This document shows positions 18,187 through 27,482 of a stretch of 64,000 nt of DNA, piece by piece. Both the position numbers and the translations under genes were made by a program. Under the pieces are notes generated by a model. It made no database searches. It saw only the letters and a list, made by a program, of their open reading frames with translations, and was not told where the DNA came from. Each line of letters starts with the position of its first letter. Within the stretch, counting starts at the first letter, position 1. The DNA is from Sinorhizobium garamanticum (GTDB lineage Bacteria > Pseudomonadota > Alphaproteobacteria > Rhizobiales > Rhizobiaceae): positions 620,001-684,000 of the forward strand of contig NZ_CP120373.1 in the NCBI RefSeq assembly GCF_029892065.1, given 5' to 3'.

Positions 18187-18261
18187 GCTGCTATAGCTCA
18201 GGGGTAGAGCACTCCCTTGGTAAGGGAGAGGCCGAGAGTTCAAATCTCTCTAGCAGCACCA
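18187..18261 (+). tRNA. tRNA-Thr (GGT)
   Basis: GCTGCTA pairs with TAGCAGC; D-arm AGCTCAGGGGTAGAGC; anticodon arm CTCCCTTGGTAAGGGAG with anticodon GGT reading ACC; T-arm GAGAGTTCAAATCTCTC; encoded CCA. 75 bases. Its 3' side borders an accessory block (18.5-23.7 kb). Confidence 0.96.
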
Positions 18262-18534
18262 GTTTTCCTCCAGTGAAATCAACAGTTTGCCCAGAATCAA
18301 TGGGTTAGGCTTTCGTCCGTGCCAGCACGCTGTTACAGCGGAGCCATGGACGGCGTGCGTTCTCACCCACATCTTTTTCGTCGCGGCGCAGCCTGTGGCA
18401 CCGTGGGCCAATCCCGCGTGACATCCAAGACTCCTACCCAAAGACCGAAGAAACGTTCTAACTGAGGACCCGGGATCCTCTTGAGGCACTAAGGCGCGTC
18501 AAGAGAGCTGTGGCGGAAGTGGGGGCGTCCGTTT

Positions 18535-19758
18535 TTACGGGACAACCGCAATTTTCTCGAGCTGTCTCTCGTTTGGTTGACATACTTTGTCGACATAACC
18601 TGATCCAAAATCGGCGGCAGTGCGGTCGTTCTCCGTGGTCAATCCGTCCCAAATGTCCATAGAGACCCGAAGCGCGGACAGCAACTTTCGGATTTCCTCG
18701 TCATGCTCACGTGGGCGCTCATAATCGGCACCTATCTGCACGAGGCGCGACAGGATTTGATTGCTTACACGGCTAAGGTCCTGACGGTCATTCACTTGTG
18801 CGAGTGCGGCAAGTATGAAGGTTGCTCTAGTAGTTTGAGGATGTCCTTCCGAAGTTTCGGAACTGTGCTTGCGTACCCACAAACTCGTGCTGGCTACGAC
18901 GGCCCCCCCGACCACCAGAAGTCCTGACCACATGAGCGACCAGTTCAACGATGATACGGTGAACAGAGCAACAAGCACCGCGCCAATGAATGGCTCGACG
19001 TAAGAAAAGGCTCCCAGCGCTTGGATATCGCCGCGTTTAAGGCCAAAATCCCAGAAATATATCGCGAGGCCCATCGGTAGAATGCCAAGCGCCGCGATTG
19101 AAAGCCATTCAGAGGGCGCTGGCTGAACCCACTCTTCAAAGCAAAAATGCGCTGCCAATGAAACAAGGGACGACGCTGCATAAAACATGCCTAGAGCTGT
19201 TGATGGAACCTCTGGCAGAGTTCGTGATATGAGGGAATAAAGACCCCATAGGGCCGCAGCTACCCCTATAATGGTAAGATAGAACCAGGCGCTGTCGCCG
19301 GAATATGTGGCTTCACCACCTACCTCCACCAACGAGAGCACGCCAGCAAATCCCATGAGTGCGCCAGCTATGTGCCACCATCGTAGTCGCTCGCCCGGAA
19401 TAAACGCTGACCCGACTACGATCATCAGCGGCGTGGTGCCTTGCAACAATGCGGCAGCGGCCGGAGGCGCTTTCTGCGTAGCGTAGTAAATGCAAGCGTG
19501 GTATCCCACAAGAGAAGCAACTGTGAGCAACCAAACTCGAGGTGGTTGTCGAAAAGCCTCCAACGGATCGCTACAGGTAACCCACCATACAATCGGCGAT
19601 ATGGCGGCCGCGAAGAAAAACGCCACCGCGACGGTCTGCAAGGGCGGTATCGCTGTCGTGAATGTAACGAGCGTTGTCTCTGTGGCCCAAAGCACAATGC
19701 CAATGGCACCGAGCACCGATGCTCCTACCCGGCCAGAAAAATGATGCGCCATCGGCAT
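18535..19758 (-). CDS. EamA/DMT-family exporter with a long soluble C-terminal extension
   Basis: 407 residues. Ten membrane helices fill residues about 12-305 as two EamA repeats (ALLQGTTPLMIVVGSAF in the first; GALVEPFIGA-like FSYVEPFIGAVLVALF in the second), resembling aromatic amino acid exporters such as YddG. Uniquely, about 100 polar residues follow the last helix, predicted helical and unrelated to the transporter fold. DMT exporters move amino acids, amines or metabolites outward. The neighbouring decarboxylase (29 bases upstream on the same strand) suggests the cargo is an amine such as putrescine or cadaverine; that is inference. Start is either 19758 or the Met two codons later. 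Confidence 0.82.
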   Translation of the reverse strand: MPMAHHFSGRVGASVLGAIGIVLWATETTLVTFTTAIPPLQTVAVAFFFAAAISPIVWWVTCSDPLEAFRQPPRVWLLTVASLVGYHACIYYATQKAPPAAAALLQGTTPLMIVVGSAFIPGERLRWWHIAGALMGFAGVLSLVEVGGEATYSGDSAWFYLTIIGVAAALWGLYSLISRTLPEVPSTALGMFYAASSLVSLAAHFCFEEWVQPAPSEWLSIAALGILPMGLAIYFWDFGLKRGDIQALGAFSYVEPFIGAVLVALFTVSSLNWSLMWSGLLVVGGAVVASTSLWVRKHSSETSEGHPQTTRATFILAALAQVNDRQDLSRVSNQILSRLVQIGADYERPREHDEEIRKLLSALRVSMDIWDGLTTENDRTAADFGSGYVDKVCQPNERQLEKIAVVP

Positions 19759-19787
19759 CCCCCGGTGCTGTCAGAGATATCTCGTTA

Positions 19788-21032
19788 TTATTCGCTCAAG
19801 GAAACGATATTGTCGGCGTGGAAGCCGTTGAACCGGGTCCGCATGGACAAACTGTAAGCACCCATCATCCCAATCTCGATCCAATCGCCCTCCCTGACAT
19901 CATCCGGCAGAAGAAACGGTGCACCGAGAACATCGTTCGAGTCGCAGGTGGGACCATAGGCTTTGAATTCGACCGGCCTCCCGGTAGGACGAATTCCATT
20001 TCGAATCAGGCGCGTTGGGCGGTGCTCCTTAGGGTGCCCAAGCTCTTGCAATGTACCGAATACCCCATCATTAAGGTAGATCGCACGGCCACGTCGCACC
20101 ACCACCTGAGCCACTGTTGTTCCGGCGGCGGCCACGAGGCTGCGACCAGGTTCACACAACAGTATACAGCCACGGGGTAGATCGAGTTCACGGCGAGCAT
20201 GAATGATCTGCGCAAAGTAATGCTCGAAAGACTGTACTTTGTCGCCCGGGTAAGCTGCGGGAAATCCGCCGCCAACATTCAGGACGCTGATGGGCACTTT
20301 GGCGTCATGCGCAACCTTGCCAGCAAGCTTGATCGCCGCGCTGAAGGCTTTGGGATCAAGACACTGGGAACCAACGTGGAAGGAGATGCCAGTCTTGACG
20401 CCGCGTTGATGGATAGACTTGAGCATAGTGGCCGCGTCATTCGGCGCCGCACCAAATTTTGTCGACAGGATATATCTGGAGTCTGCAGGGCGCGTAGCCA
20501 ACCGCACTGCTATAATGAGATCATCATCAGGTTTGGCTTCCTGTAGTATCTTTTCGATCTCTTCGATGCAATCGACCGTATAGAAGCGGATGCCGTGGTT
20601 ATGACTTGCGGCGCGAATTGCTGGGCGCGTCTTTGCCGGATTGTTGAAGAACTGTCCCGCCGGTTTTCCAAAAAGGCCGTCGATTAGTCGCACCTCATCC
20701 AAGGAAGCAACGTCGAAATCTGTGATCCCGGCTTCAAAGAGCGTTTCCAGAACAAACGGATGGGGGTTGCACTTGACAGCATAGAGCGCGCGCCCTGGGA
20801 AAGCGCCAAAATTGTGCACTGCCTCGACGATTTTCGATGGTGTAATGCAGAACACCGGTTCGGTTGGCTGCAACTCCGCAATGACCGCGTCGACGTTCTT
20901 GTATTGCTTCAACGGCGATCCGGTATGTCGAGCTTTCTCTAAACTATGAAGCGCCCGTTGGAGGTCCTGCTGATACTGAAGCGGCGCGGAATGTGTTTCG
21001 TTTCTCTCAGTTGTTGCGGCGAGCGAAATCAT
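19788..21032 (-). CDS. PLP-dependent ornithine/lysine-type decarboxylase (fold type III)
   Basis: 414 residues with an alanine-racemase-like barrel and C-terminal beta domain. PLP lysine is K87 in LYAVKCNPHP; the barrel has FHVGSQCLDP and LNVGGGFPAAYPGD; the phosphate site is CEPGRSLVA; and the C-terminal active-site block GPTCDSNDVLG holds the Cys-Asp pair diagnostic of ornithine/lysine decarboxylases. The reaction is removal of the alpha-carboxyl of ornithine or lysine to give putrescine or cadaverine. The GPTCDSND form argues against diaminopimelate decarboxylase. Start 21032 avoids overlap with the upstream GGDEF-EAL gene. Second gene of a likely decarboxylase-exporter pair. Confidence 0.88.
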   Translation of the reverse strand: MISLAATTERNETHSAPLQYQQDLQRALHSLEKARHTGSPLKQYKNVDAVIAELQPTEPVFCITPSKIVEAVHNFGAFPGRALYAVKCNPHPFVLETLFEAGITDFDVASLDEVRLIDGLFGKPAGQFFNNPAKTRPAIRAASHNHGIRFYTVDCIEEIEKILQEAKPDDDLIIAVRLATRPADSRYILSTKFGAAPNDAATMLKSIHQRGVKTGISFHVGSQCLDPKAFSAAIKLAGKVAHDAKVPISVLNVGGGFPAAYPGDKVQSFEHYFAQIIHARRELDLPRGCILLCEPGRSLVAAAGTTVAQVVVRRGRAIYLNDGVFGTLQELGHPKEHRPTRLIRNGIRPTGRPVEFKAYGPTCDSNDVLGAPFLLPDDVREGDWIEIGMMGAYSLSMRTRFNGFHADNIVSLSE

Positions 21033-21060
21033 GTCAAATTCCCAATTATTGGTTTTTGTA

Positions 21061-23667
21061 TTATGCGGCAGCGACAGAAGAGAGATTTGTCTCAAATCCT
21101 GTCCAGTTCTCCAGGAAAATGGTGAACTCGTCGGCGGCGATAGGTCGACTGAAGTAATAGCCTTGAATTTGATTGCATCCTTCCTGGGTCAGGAAGGTCG
21201 CCTGTTCGGCTGTCTCGACGCCCTCTGCAGTCGTCGTCATGTTCAAACTCTGGCCGAGCGTTATGACGGAGCGTACAATAGCGCTGGATTTGTCCTTACC
21301 GTTCATGTCTCCGATAAACGACCTGTCGATCTTGATCTTATCGAAAGGGAACGAGTTCAGGTATCCAAGTGAAGAATAGCCGGTCCCAAAGTCGTCCATT
21401 GCAATCCTCACACCCAGATCCTTGAGCGCATTGAGAATATCAAGCGCGGACGACGCATCGTTGATGAGAACGCTTTCGGTAATTTCGAGTTCGAGCCGAG
21501 CGGGCTCCAATCCTGTCCGGGTCAGGACATCTCGGACCGTTTCGATCAGATCACGATTGCGGAATTGGATGGGCGAAAGATTGACGGCAACTCTAAGTTG
21601 GGGCCACGACAGCGCCTGGGTACAAGCCTTTTCCAGCACCCATTCGCCGATCCCGACAATAAGACCTGTTTCCTCGGCTAGAGGAATGAAGTCCATCGGA
21701 GACACCAGGCCTCTCGACGGGTGGCGCCATCTGACAAGCGCCTCGACGGCGACAATTGACTTCGAATCCAGATCGATAAGGGGCTGATAGTGAACTTCCA
21801 GTTCATGCTTCAAGACCGCTTGCCGCAGATCGTACTCCAATGCCTTTCGGGCCTGCAGCTCCTGATCCATTTTTGCTTCGAATATTCGGTATGTTGCACG
21901 GCCGGCTTGCTTTGCGCGATAGAGTGCGATGTCCGCATTTTTCAAGAGACGTTCTGGATCATCGCCCGACATATCGGCAATCGCTATGCCGATGCTGACC
22001 CCGACATGCAGTTCCTGGTCATCAACGTGGAACGGAGCCCTGATCACTTCGATAAGCGTGCGGCACAACTGCTCGGATTCAAATGGCTGATTCGCTCCAA
22101 TCTGAATGATCGCGAATTCATCGCCGCCAAGTCGCGCTACGGTATCGTTGCTCTTGGTGCAGGCTTGGAGGCGGTCGGATAGTTGCTGTAAAAGAACGTC
22201 GCCAGCGCCATGCCCAAGCGTGTCATTCACTTCCTTGAAGTGGTCAAGGTCCAGGCAGATCACGGCGACCCGGGACGGGTTTCGCCTCTTGCCAGAAAGT
22301 GCAAGGTTCAATCGGTCGCGAAACAACACGCGATTTGGCAAACCGGTAAGGGCGTCGTGCAGTGCCAGATGGGTTGCCCGAGCCTGCGCCTGAACCTCAT
22401 CTGTAATATCGGTCGCAGTTCCCCTGAAACCCGAGAAGGTGCCATGACTGTTTGAGATTGGTCGCCCCGCCAGTCGGCAAATGCGGCTTTGTCCGTTTGC
22501 ATCCCGGTAGCAGCATCGCAGATCACGAAACGACGATTGTCCATGCGTGCCTTCTACAAGAAGCTGCCATCCATCCGATTCCGTGTCGCTGGAGAAAAAC
22601 TGCTCCAGCGTTTTGCCTAGAACGCTCGCCGCAGATAACCCCGTTACTTCAGAGAACCGGGCTGAAAAGTACACCAAATGAAGGTCTGGGTCGCACTCCC
22701 AAATCCAGTCTGACGATGCTTCTGCGACATCACGAAATCTCATCTCACTTTCCTGAAGGGTCTGCGCGAAAGCCTCAACGGTCTTTGCGGACTCTTCCAG
22801 AGCGTGGGTGGATCTGCGGGCGTTGCGCACGACCAGTACGGCGAAAGCCGCCAGGACGACGACAGCGGCCGCCAGGGGCGGTAGAAGCAATCTCAACAAT
22901 TCGTAACCAGGCTCAGCCGGTGACCACGTTATATAACCGAGGTCTTGACCTTCCTCGGAAACCAGGGGAACCGAAGCCGAAGCCTCGGCTGTCCCTGCGG
23001 GCATAAACACGAGATTCGACAGAAGATACTCCTCACCCATGCGGGCAAGGAACTTCTCGTCCAGCTTTTTTGCGAAGACCAGCATCGAGATATCGTCTGG
23101 ATTCAGCGTCGAGCGATTAATCGAGGGCGGTACTATGCCGGTAGCCGCCACGATCAAGACGTCTTCCCCTGACTTGAGCAGGCCTGTTGCAGGTTCTGAC
23201 CGTGAGGCGCCCTGAGAAAGCAAGGTTGCAAGTCCCTGAGGGATCAGACTAAGGGCGTCAACGTCTTTCGGCTTGCCCTCAATGACGGCGTAAACTGTTC
23301 TTTTTTGGGAATTGATGGCAAAGGCCATCTCGTAACCAAGGCCCTCAAAGATATTTGCTCCAACGTTTCCATCCGTTGAGGCCCATTCAACGTCGACTGC
23401 GAGATGGAGGTTGTTGTAAACATCCTCCCATACGGCATAGTCTCGAAGGTTGCGGGCAACCTCTCTCGTTTTTACCGTCAACGCTGTTTTTGCAAGCTTG
23501 GTCGATGCCTCTACTTCCAGTCTATTCTGACCGTCAGCGCTTACAATGACAAATGCCAAAACAACTGTGAATGCGACAATCATGAGTGCGGCTAACGGTA
23601 ATATAATACGCCGCGTAAATTTTTCGCCATTAAAGGCAACGCCTGACGATTTACCAATGAAATGCAT
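21061..23667 (-). CDS. CHASE4-PAS-GGDEF-EAL cyclic-di-GMP signalling protein
   Basis: 868 residues. A membrane helix (about 20-44) is followed by a periplasmic CHASE4-type sensor (about 50-260), a second helix (about 265-287), a PAS domain (about 310-430), a GGDEF domain with intact RLGGDEFAII near 512 and an EAL domain with intact VEALVRWRHP near 640 and DDFGTGYSSLGYL. Both catalytic signatures look complete, so it could make or degrade cyclic di-GMP, with one activity probably dominant. The extracytoplasmic sensor would read an external small molecule. It lies directly upstream of the decarboxylase on the same strand. Confidence 0.92.
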   Translation of the reverse strand: MHFIGKSSGVAFNGEKFTRRIILPLAALMIVAFTVVLAFVIVSADGQNRLEVEASTKLAKTALTVKTREVARNLRDYAVWEDVYNNLHLAVDVEWASTDGNVGANIFEGLGYEMAFAINSQKRTVYAVIEGKPKDVDALSLIPQGLATLLSQGASRSEPATGLLKSGEDVLIVAATGIVPPSINRSTLNPDDISMLVFAKKLDEKFLARMGEEYLLSNLVFMPAGTAEASASVPLVSEEGQDLGYITWSPAEPGYELLRLLLPPLAAAVVVLAAFAVLVVRNARRSTHALEESAKTVEAFAQTLQESEMRFRDVAEASSDWIWECDPDLHLVYFSARFSEVTGLSAASVLGKTLEQFFSSDTESDGWQLLVEGTHGQSSFRDLRCCYRDANGQSRICRLAGRPISNSHGTFSGFRGTATDITDEVQAQARATHLALHDALTGLPNRVLFRDRLNLALSGKRRNPSRVAVICLDLDHFKEVNDTLGHGAGDVLLQQLSDRLQACTKSNDTVARLGGDEFAIIQIGANQPFESEQLCRTLIEVIRAPFHVDDQELHVGVSIGIAIADMSGDDPERLLKNADIALYRAKQAGRATYRIFEAKMDQELQARKALEYDLRQAVLKHELEVHYQPLIDLDSKSIVAVEALVRWRHPSRGLVSPMDFIPLAEETGLIVGIGEWVLEKACTQALSWPQLRVAVNLSPIQFRNRDLIETVRDVLTRTGLEPARLELEITESVLINDASSALDILNALKDLGVRIAMDDFGTGYSSLGYLNSFPFDKIKIDRSFIGDMNGKDKSSAIVRSVITLGQSLNMTTTAEGVETAEQATFLTQEGCNQIQGYYFSRPIAADEFTIFLENWTGFETNLSSVAAA

Positions 23668-24132
23668 TAGCCGCCCGCCTAAAATTTCTGTAATTTGAAT
23701 ATACAAGTGGGCCAAAATATTGAATATTTTGCATAATTGATGTGGTAAAAAAACAATTACTGATCATTCTACTGACAGTATGTTTGGGGGACCTTTCACT
23801 GTAACGTATGAGTGATTTATTTTGATCGGCCCGTCCATACTCGCGCCCGGCATTTTCATGCTTGGGCTCTGATGTCGTTCCAAGAGACATAAACGTGCAA
23901 AGTGGGCGGAGGTGGAGTCGATCGGAGCCAGTTGATTCTGTTGCAGCCGCCTGTCACAGTTGGTGTGCGGAACGCAAAAGTGCTCCGCCCCTCCCTCGAT
24001 AACAAGACCGAACTTCGGGAGGCGCTTCGCCCTGACAGGTGCCGGTTTCGTCCGCTACAACCAATTTGCCCGGTCACAACGTTCACCCAGGTGTCCATCA
24101 GCCTCGGGCGCAAATCGCGGAAGCGCCACCCA
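23668..24132. other. Intergenic region, no gene seen
   Basis: 465 bases between the GGDEF-EAL start and the ABC-F stop. The first 160 bases (to about 23830) are AT-rich and probably hold the minus-strand promoter of the GGDEF-EAL gene. The rest is GC-rich without a supported frame. This is a plausible right boundary of the accessory block, but no repeat of the tRNA-Thr 3' end was found here by eye. Confidence 0.5.
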
Positions 24133-25755
24133 TCACCCGCGCAGCCCCGGCGCTTCCTGTCCAGTGCGCTCCACGTATTCGATGTAACCACCGCCATATT
24201 GATGGATCCCGTCCGGCGTCAGCTCCAGCACCCGGTTGGAGAGTGCCGACAGGAAACGGCGATCGTGCGAGACGAACAGCATGGTGCCCTCGTAAGCCGC
24301 GAGTGCCTTGATCAGCATTTCCTTCGTATCGAGATCGAGGTGGTTGGTCGGCTCGTCGAGGACGAGGAAGTTCGGCGGGTCGAATAGCATCGCCGCCATC
24401 ACCAGTCTCGCCTTCTCACCGCCAGAGAGCACGCGGCAGCGCTTCTCGACATCATCGCCGGAAAAGCCGAAGCAGCCGGCCAGCGCTCGGAGCGGCGCCT
24501 GCCCGGCCTTCGGGAAACGTTCCTCAAGCCACTGAAGGATGGTGCTGTCGCCGTAGAGCAGGTCCATGGAGTGCTGGGCGAAATAGCCGAGCTTGACACT
24601 AGCGCCGAGCGACACGCTGCCCTTGTCCGGCGTGGTGGAGCCGGTGACCAGCTTGAGCAGTGTCGACTTGCCGGCGCCGTTGATGCCCATAATGCACCAG
24701 CGTTCGCGCCGGCGCACCATGAAGTCGAGGCCGTCATAGATCGTCCGGCTGCCATAGGCCTTATGCACATTCTTGAGGTTGACGACGTCTTCGCCGGAGC
24801 GCGGCGCCGGCAGGAATTCGAAGGCGACTGTCTGGCGCCGGCGCGGAGGCTCGACACGGTCGATCTTTTCAAGCTTCTTCACCCGGCTTTGAACCTGCGA
24901 AGCGTGAGAGGCGCGGGCCTTGAAGCGTTCGATGAATTTGATCTCCTTGGCGAGCATCGCCTGCTGGCGCTCGAACTGCGCTTGCTGTTGTCTCTCGTTC
25001 AGCGCCCGCTGTTCTTCATAGAAGCCATAATCGCCGGAATAGGTCGTCAGCGCGCCGCCGTCGATCTCGATGATTTTGGTGACGATCCGGTTCATGAACT
25101 CGCGGTCGTGGGACGTCATCAGCAGGGCGCCGTCATAGCCTTTCAGGAAATCTTCCAGCCAGATCAGGCTTTCGAGATCGAGATGGTTGCTCGGCTCGTC
25201 GAGCAGCATGACGTCCGGACGCATGAGCAGGATGCGGGCGAGTGCTACGCGCATCTTCCAGCCGCCCGACAGCTTGGCGACATCGCCGTCCATCATCTCC
25301 TGGCTAAAGCTCAGTCCCGCCAGAACCTCGCGGGCACGTCCCTCCAGGGCGTAGCCATCAAGCTCCTCGTAGCGCGCCTGCGCCTCGCCATAGCGTTCGA
25401 TGATCGCATCCATTTCATCCAAGCGGTCCGGATCCGACATGGCCGCTTCGAGCTGACGCAGCTCCGCCGCCACGGCGCTGACCGGTCCCGCCCCTTCCAT
25501 CACCTCGGCGACGGCCGACCGTCCGGCCATCTCGCCGACGTCTTGATCGAAATAGCCGATCGTCATGCCCTTCTCGACTGAGACCTGTCCCTCGTCGGGC
25601 AGTTCCTCGCCGGTGATCATCCGAAAGAGCGTCGTCTTTCCCGCCCCGTTGGGCCCGACAAGACCAATCTTCTCGCCACGGTTCAACGCTGCTGAGGCTT
25701 CGATGTAGAGGATGCGGTGACTGTTGGACTTGCTGATATTATCGATGCGGATCAT
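24133..25755 (-). CDS. ABC-F family ATPase (ribosome-associated, Uup/YbiT-like)
   Basis: 540 residues with two soluble ABC domains and no membrane segments. Domain 1: Walker A GPNGAGKTT, signature LSGGWKMRVALARILL, Walker B LLLDEPSNHLDLE. A linker rich in Arg, Lys and Gln (about 240-300) follows. Domain 2: Walker A GINGAGKST, signature LSGGEKARLVMAAML, Walker B LVLDEPTNHLDLD. ABC-F proteins bind the ribosomal E site and relieve stalled or blocked translation; this one is a housekeeping type rather than an obvious resistance factor. Single-gene transcript. Confidence 0.94.
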   Translation of the reverse strand: MIRIDNISKSNSHRILYIEASAALNRGEKIGLVGPNGAGKTTLFRMITGEELPDEGQVSVEKGMTIGYFDQDVGEMAGRSAVAEVMEGAGPVSAVAAELRQLEAAMSDPDRLDEMDAIIERYGEAQARYEELDGYALEGRAREVLAGLSFSQEMMDGDVAKLSGGWKMRVALARILLMRPDVMLLDEPSNHLDLESLIWLEDFLKGYDGALLMTSHDREFMNRIVTKIIEIDGGALTTYSGDYGFYEEQRALNERQQQAQFERQQAMLAKEIKFIERFKARASHASQVQSRVKKLEKIDRVEPPRRRQTVAFEFLPAPRSGEDVVNLKNVHKAYGSRTIYDGLDFMVRRRERWCIMGINGAGKSTLLKLVTGSTTPDKGSVSLGASVKLGYFAQHSMDLLYGDSTILQWLEERFPKAGQAPLRALAGCFGFSGDDVEKRCRVLSGGEKARLVMAAMLFDPPNFLVLDEPTNHLDLDTKEMLIKALAAYEGTMLFVSHDRRFLSALSNRVLELTPDGIHQYGGGYIEYVERTGQEAPGLRG

Positions 25756-26099
25756 GGGGAAGACGGCCTGGTGGGAATTACGGGCCCCCTATGCCACGGC
25801 TCGGCGCCGCTGTCACGCGAACCCGCATCCTTTGTCGTCGACGTTAGTCGCGCCGGTTGACGAGGTTGCCAGCGTTGAGATGCGTATAGCTTCCCTCTCG
25901 GGATAGCCGTGGGTCGATCGAAGCATCGCTCGCGCCGTTGACTTTAGGTCAGAGAATGGGTCGCACTCGACCCATCACCAGTATCGACCAAGGCTGCGCG
26001 ACGACGCCATGGTCAAAGCGTCCGGACTTCCTCTGCGTTGATCGTGATTTGCATAGTCAGGCCGCGTACAATGGCCGGCCCGTTCCTGGGAGGACTACC
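25756..26099. other. Intergenic region, no gene seen
   Basis: 344 bases between divergent genes. The right end holds the ribosome site GGGAGGACTACC of the next gene. No tRNA, RIME1 element or convincing small frame was found. Confidence 0.5.
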
Positions 26100-26606
26100 A
26101 TGCGCGTTCGCATCCTGACTGTCCTCGCGGCGCTGCTTGCCGGCACCTGCGCATTTGCGCACGCCCAGCAGACAAAGCCGATGTCAATCGAGGTGTTTCC
26201 TTTCGAATTGGAGGACAAGAGCGCTGGGGCAGGGATAATCCCGCCGGATGACTACGACAGGCGCTATCTGTCCGAATCGGCACAGGTTACAAAGGACATG
26301 CTCTCAAAGTCCGGGCGTTTTTCAGTAATCGATGTGCCGGCAGGCAATGAACAGGCGGCTGCACCGCGCGGACTGCGAAACTGCGGGGGCTGTGAGGCCT
26401 CTATTGCCAAAGCGCACGGGGCGTCCCTTGCCTTGCTAGGCATCGTAACGCGCGTGAACCGAACAGAGCACACCATGTTCATTCGCATCCTTGACGCTGA
26501 AACCGGAAAGCCGGTTTCCTCGGGGTTTACCAATCTTCGCATGGGCGCGAACCACGCTTGGCCCCGCTCGGCGAAATGGCTGATGACAAACAGGATTTTA
26601 CAGTAG
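26100..26606 (+). CDS. Exported DUF2380/DUF3280-like protein
   Basis: 168 residues. Signal peptide about 1-23 (MRVRILTVLAALLAGTCAFA, then HAQQ). The mature part has IEVFPFELEDKSAGAGI, a helix with RRYLSESAQVTKDMLSKSGRF, a CGGCEASIAKAHGAS motif with two cysteines and a C-terminal RILDAETGKPVSSGFTNLR. The layout (small periplasmic domain that sums contributions named by a conserved GAS...LLGIVTRV strand) matches DUF2380/DUF3280-type proteins of rhizobia; function unknown. The start is fixed by the strong ribosome site and signal peptide. Confidence 0.8.
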   Translation: MRVRILTVLAALLAGTCAFAHAQQTKPMSIEVFPFELEDKSAGAGIIPPDDYDRRYLSESAQVTKDMLSKSGRFSVIDVPAGNEQAAAPRGLRNCGGCEASIAKAHGASLALLGIVTRVNRTEHTMFIRILDAETGKPVSSGFTNLRMGANHAWPRSAKWLMTNRILQ

Positions 26607-26757
26607 AGCGGCGGCGTCCTGAGATGTCAGGCACACTGGTTCTCCGGGATGAGCAACATGCAGCGGGCTCGGCAGTCGATCAGATCAACCAGGCATGTGA
26701 TCGTCCAATAGCAGAAACCTCTACCCAACGCTCCGCACGTCGCATAAGCTTCTCCTT

Positions 26758-26964
26758 ATGGAAGCTCAGAGATACGAACTGAAAGAAGAACCGGACGGCT
26801 CCTGGACGGTGATCGACAAGGAAACCGGGCAGACCGCCGAGCTGAACGGTGAACAGCTCGCGCACCTCGATATCCACCTGGCGAACGAATACCTCCCGCT
26901 CTTGAAGCTGAGGGATACCGTTTCAGGCTTGATCAGGAAACCCGGTGACGAGGGGCAGGCCTGA
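26758..26964 (+). CDS. Small acidic hypothetical protein
   Basis: 68 residues: MEAQRYELKEEPDGSWTVID begins a small beta-rich unit, then a helix (ELNGEQLAHLDIHLANEYLPLL). There is no strong ribosome site, but the composition is coding-like. Its 3' end overlaps the minus-strand gene below by 32 bases. Not recognised. Confidence 0.5.
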   Translation: MEAQRYELKEEPDGSWTVIDKETGQTAELNGEQLAHLDIHLANEYLPLLKLRDTVSGLIRKPGDEGQA

Positions 26965-27193
26965 AATCGGAGAGCTGCGCCAGAAGCTGGTCGCAGGTGA
27001 ATTTCTTCCTGCCCATCAGATCCAGGATGCGGCGGGCGGCCTCGTTGGCCTCCACTCCATCTCTTCCAACGTTGTGCAGAGCGCACCAGACATCCAGTGC
27101 CCCGCGCATGACATCGACATCATCCGGTGAGTAGGCTTGACGCACGAACCCCTCCCAAGGTGTGTACCTCAACGCATTCATCAGAGGCATCAT
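26933..27193 (-). CDS. Small hypothetical protein
   Basis: 86 residues, mostly helical, with VWCALHNVGRDGVEANEAARRILDLM in the middle. Start may instead be the Met at 27181 (MNALRYTPWEG). Converges on and overlaps the preceding plus-strand gene by 32 bases at their 3' ends. Not recognised. Confidence 0.5.
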   Translation of the reverse strand: MMPLMNALRYTPWEGFVRQAYSPDDVDVMRGALDVWCALHNVGRDGVEANEAARRILDLMGRKKFTCDQLLAQLSDFRPAPRHRVS

Positions 27194-27482
27194 GGGGCAT
27201 TTTGGGGCAAATTCAAGAAAATACTGAGGTACCCCAATAAGTCATACCATTGACGGCCTTCCGACGCCGTTTCGGCTCCGGCCGCGCCAGCGGAAACGTG
27301 GCACAGCGCATCTTCGAAAACCCTAAAAGTGCGTCCGGATGTTATTTGCTTCACACATGCCACCCGTCATCAAACCTTAAAACAAATCCGTATAACTCGC
27401 CCTGCGGGAAGCCCGCCGGATGCATGACGCATCGTGACTTGCCGTTTCGGCATTTGATTTCCTTTCAAAATTCGGTGTTGTT

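Noticed and set aside
18262..18534. Possible integrase remnant after tRNA-Thr
   Set aside because: No integrase-like motif (R-H-R-Y box) could be read in any frame.
18187..24132. Direct repeats of the tRNA-Thr or tRNA-Phe 3' ends as island att sites
   Set aside because: Scanned by eye at the far ends of both accessory segments; no copy of the last 15-20 tRNA bases was found.
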